From UBA10347 sp905182135 (lineage in GTDB: Bacteria; Actinomycetota; Acidimicrobiia; Acidimicrobiales; UBA10347), in the NCBI GenBank assembly GCA_963925805.1, contig CAWUSE010000002.1, positions 221,050 through 285,049 of the forward strand: 64,000 nt of DNA. Direction: 5' to 3'. The notes beneath the pieces were generated by a model. It saw only the letters and a list, made by a program, of their open reading frames with translations. It was not told the DNA's origin and searched no databases. How positions within the stretch are numbered: the first letter of the stretch is position 1; each line of letters starts with the position of its first letter. The translations under genes were made by a program, and so were the position numbers. Shown in pieces: positions 62,113-64,000 of the stretch.

Positions 62113-62923
62113 CGTGACTCAGTAAGTCCGCAAACGATCCCAGGTCGAAATCTGCATAGATGGGAACGTGATCGCTCGGCTTGTGACCGTCCCAGGCCTT
62201 ACGGCCGTTGCGATCCACCAACGCACCCTGCACGGTTGCCAACAGCGACTCGCTAGCCAGAATGAGGTCAATTCGAATTCCCTGACGTTTATGGAATCGG
62301 CCAGCGGTGTAATCGTAATAACTGAACAGGCCTGGATTATCGGGGTACACGTGGCGGAAGGTGTCGGTTAGACCCCACCCCTTGATGGCGTCCAGGGCAT
62401 CTCGTTCTGGTTTGGTGACATGGGTCTTGCCGACGAAAGCTTTGGTGTCCCAGACATCGGCATCTTCAGGGGCGATGTTGAAGTCGCCGAGAATCGCTAG
62501 AGGCTCTTTCGGATCATGATTTTGGTCGAGGTGGGACCGTAGGCGCGCTAGCCAATCGAGCTTGTACCGGTAGTGATCATGGTCTACTTCGCGTCCGTTC
62601 GGCACATACACCGAACAGACCCGCACGCCGCCACACGTAGCCCAGATGACCCTGGCGTCGACATCTGGATCGCCACCATCGGCGAAGTCGACAACAACAT
62701 CGCCAAGTCCGACCTTGCTCAGGATCGCTACGCCGTTCCACTGTCCTTGGCCATGATGAGCAGTCTCATAGCCCATCGCCTCGAAGTCAGCAGCTGGGAA
62801 CGCATCGTTCGCCAGCTTGGTTTCCTGGATACAGACCACATCGGGCTGCATCCGCTCAAGCCACTCTTCAACCCGCGGCATCCGGGCGTTGAGCGAGTTC
62901 ACGTTCCAACTAGCGATTCGCAT
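62105..62923 (-). CDS. xthA: Exodeoxyribonuclease III
   Basis: 272 residues. SWNVNSLNAR (Asn), CIQETKLAND (Glu), SVYVPNGREVDHDHYRYKL (Tyr), LGDFNIAPEDADV (Asp-x-Asn), GIRIDLILAS (Asp) and KPSDHVPIYADF (Asp-His) are the full ExoIII/EEP catalytic set. It cuts abasic sites and degrades 3' ends of duplex DNA. Its stop overlaps the antiporter start by eight bases. Confidence 0.96.
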   Translation of the reverse strand: MRIASWNVNSLNARMPRVEEWLERMQPDVVCIQETKLANDAFPAADFEAMGYETAHHGQGQWNGVAILSKVGLGDVVVDFADGGDPDVDARVIWATCGGVRVCSVYVPNGREVDHDHYRYKLDWLARLRSHLDQNHDPKEPLAILGDFNIAPEDADVWDTKAFVGKTHVTKPERDALDAIKGWGLTDTFRHVYPDNPGLFSYYDYTAGRFHKRQGIRIDLILASESLLATVQGALVDRNGRKAWDGHKPSDHVPIYADFDLGSFADLLSHDG

Positions 62924-63099
62924 GACGACCGAGACTAGCCACCCAGCGGCGCATACCTGGCTCCAACTCCAATCTCATTCAAGATCTGCCAATCTGGCAC
63001 CGCTCCATTCTCCAGGGTCTGCAGAATGCTGCCGTGTCAATCGGACACACAATTTGAGGTTGCGGGGCCAGTGACGGTTTGAGTTCGTACAATGTCGCC

Positions 63100-64000
63100 A
63101 TGACTGACACCGCCATGCCTGGCGATTCTGAACGCCATCCTGGCCCCAATGCCTGGCTGCTCGAAGAGATGCGCTCACAGTTCGAGCAAGAACCAGAGCG
63201 CCTCGACGACGACTCGTTGAGCTTCTTCGCCACCACTCCTGCCGCCGCAGCAATTACCCCTCCTTCAACCACGCCCGCTTCCATCGCTCTTGCACCTGCA
63301 CCTGCACCAACAGCGGTATCCCCGTCGCTCGCGACCGCTACGCCGCTGGCATCTGAGGACTCGCCTGCTCATGCGGTGGTAGCAACCGAAACTCTGGGTG
63401 AACCCCTGCGCGGTGCAGCTGCGCGCATTGTCGAGAACATGGAGGCGAGCTTGGGAGTTCCCACAGCCACCAGCTTCCGCGACATCCCCGCCAAGATGCT
63501 CGAAGCAAACCGCCGCATCATCAACGGCCATATGAAACGCGCTCGAATCGGCAAGGCCAGCTTCACTCACCTGATTGCGTGGGCGACCATCCGTGCGATC
63601 GCCGACCATGTGCCAGCGATGAACTCGACCTATGTACAGGGCCCCGACGGCAAGCCGCGTGTCCACCGTCACGACAAAATCGGTCTTGGCGTGGCCGTCG
63701 ATGTCCAGAAGCGTGACGGCAGCCGCACCCTGCTCGTACCAACCTTGCGCGACGCTGCTGGCACCGACTTCATGGGCTTCGTAGCCAAGTACGACGACCT
63801 AGTCGCTCGTGCCAGGATCAACAAGCTCACCCTGGGTGATTTTGGCGACACCACGGTGTCACTCACGAACCCAGGCGGCATAGGTACCGTCCAGTCGGTA
63901 CCTCGCTTGATGCCCGAACAAGGTGTCATTGTTGGGATGGGCACCATTGCACTTCCCGCTGCCTGGCAGGCTGCCGATTCTCGCACCATCGCCGACCTGG
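63100..64000 (+). CDS. kgd: Multifunctional 2-oxoglutarate decarboxylase Kgd, N-terminal part (3' truncated by window)
   Basis: ATG 63100 opens a frame that runs off the window end after 300 codons. The first ~40 residues (NAWLLEEMRSQFEQEPERLD) match the Kgd/SucA N-terminus, then a Pro/Ala/Thr-rich linker, then the E2 acyltransferase-like core starting near residue 110 (AARIVENMEASLGVPTATSF, with HDKIGLGVAVDV and FGDTTVSLTNPGGIGTVQSV). In actinobacteria this fused E2-E1 enzyme runs the 2-oxoglutarate step of the TCA cycle. No lipoyl domain is seen at this end, as in Mycobacterium. Confidence 0.92.
   Translation, partial: MTDTAMPGDSERHPGPNAWLLEEMRSQFEQEPERLDDDSLSFFATTPAAAAITPPSTTPASIALAPAPAPTAVSPSLATATPLASEDSPAHAVVATETLGEPLRGAAARIVENMEASLGVPTATSFRDIPAKMLEANRRIINGHMKRARIGKASFTHLIAWATIRAIADHVPAMNSTYVQGPDGKPRVHRHDKIGLGVAVDVQKRDGSRTLLVPTLRDAAGTDFMGFVAKYDDLVARARINKLTLGDFGDTTVSLTNPGGIGTVQSVPRLMPEQGVIVGMGTIALPAAWQAADSRTIADL

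Noticed and set aside
1..64000. tRNA or rRNA genes, CRISPR arrays, prophage or insertion sequences
   Set aside because: No cloverleaf-like sequence with TTCGAnTC, no rRNA core sequence, no regularly spaced repeats and no transposase or integrase motif was recognised by eye; a tRNAscan/Infernal run would be decisive.

Overview
The window looks like a chromosomal segment of a high-GC actinobacterium, most likely a deep-branching environmental lineage such as Acidimicrobiia. The evidence is gene content: a mycothiol-conjugate amidase (Mca/MshB family), a SepIVA-like coiled-coil protein beside yceD and coaD, a UvrD2-type helicase with a C-terminal HRDC domain, the E2-E1 fused 2-oxoglutarate decarboxylase Kgd, CysM-type cysteine synthase, AMACR-type racemase, and many GTG/TTG starts. 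I saw no rRNA, tRNA, CRISPR array, prophage or transposase.

Layout. 1-4.3 kb: the 3' end of an arylsulfatase, a PLDc_N membrane protein, a decayed secreted-protein gene, an overlooked 36-residue membrane protein, a tandem-GNAT protein and yraN. 4.3-10 kb, minus strand: the information-processing block ftsY - small amphipathic protein - ffh - rpsP - khpA - rimM - trmD - rplS. 10-17.1 kb: envelope and stress genes, namely an HtrA-like protease, a histidine kinase/response regulator pair, and a divergent MoxR - DUF58 - VWA operon. 17.4-24.3 kb: an SRPBCC protein, an AAC(3)-like protein, then the minus-strand run acpP - rnc - mutM-like - smc. 24.4-27.1 kb: a probable selenocysteine ArsC-family protein, a Bax-inhibitor-1-like protein and a HtpX-like protease. 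27.9-31.5 kb, minus strand: rsmD - coaD - SepIVA-like - yceD - rpmF - plsX. 31.6-38.1 kb: a small zinc-ribbon protein, a GNAT, a Pth2-like protein, a decayed SDR gene, recG and a DAK-domain protein. 38.6-46.9 kb: accessory genes, then pckA and cysM. 47.3-59.9 kb: MFS transporter, hydrolases, mca, CoA-transferase/racemase, uvrD2, acyl-CoA carboxylase beta subunit with a separate biotinyl protein, and an SDR. 59.9-64 kb: a CPA2 antiporter fused to Usp domains, xthA and the start of kgd.

The core genes form two classical actinobacterial clusters that join ribosome maturation (rpsP-rimM-trmD-rplS), protein targeting (ffh, ftsY), chromosome organisation (smc) and lipid precursor supply (acpP, plsX, rpmF). 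Accessory stretches between them hold at least five genes broken by frameshifts or stops (secreted protein, SRPBCC, SDR, DUF202-like, Hsp20), while neighbouring core genes are intact. This suggests genuine gene decay more than poor sequence quality.

The most notable observation is at 24466-24828. The catalytic-cysteine codon of an ArsC/Spx-family reductase is an in-frame TGA, followed 23 nt later by a 7-bp hairpin with a GGTC loop, as expected of a bacterial SECIS. This is a likely selenoprotein that ordinary gene calling would truncate. Second is the MutM/Fpg homologue beside rnc, which has lost the catalytic Pro2/Glu3 and three of four zinc-finger cysteines.
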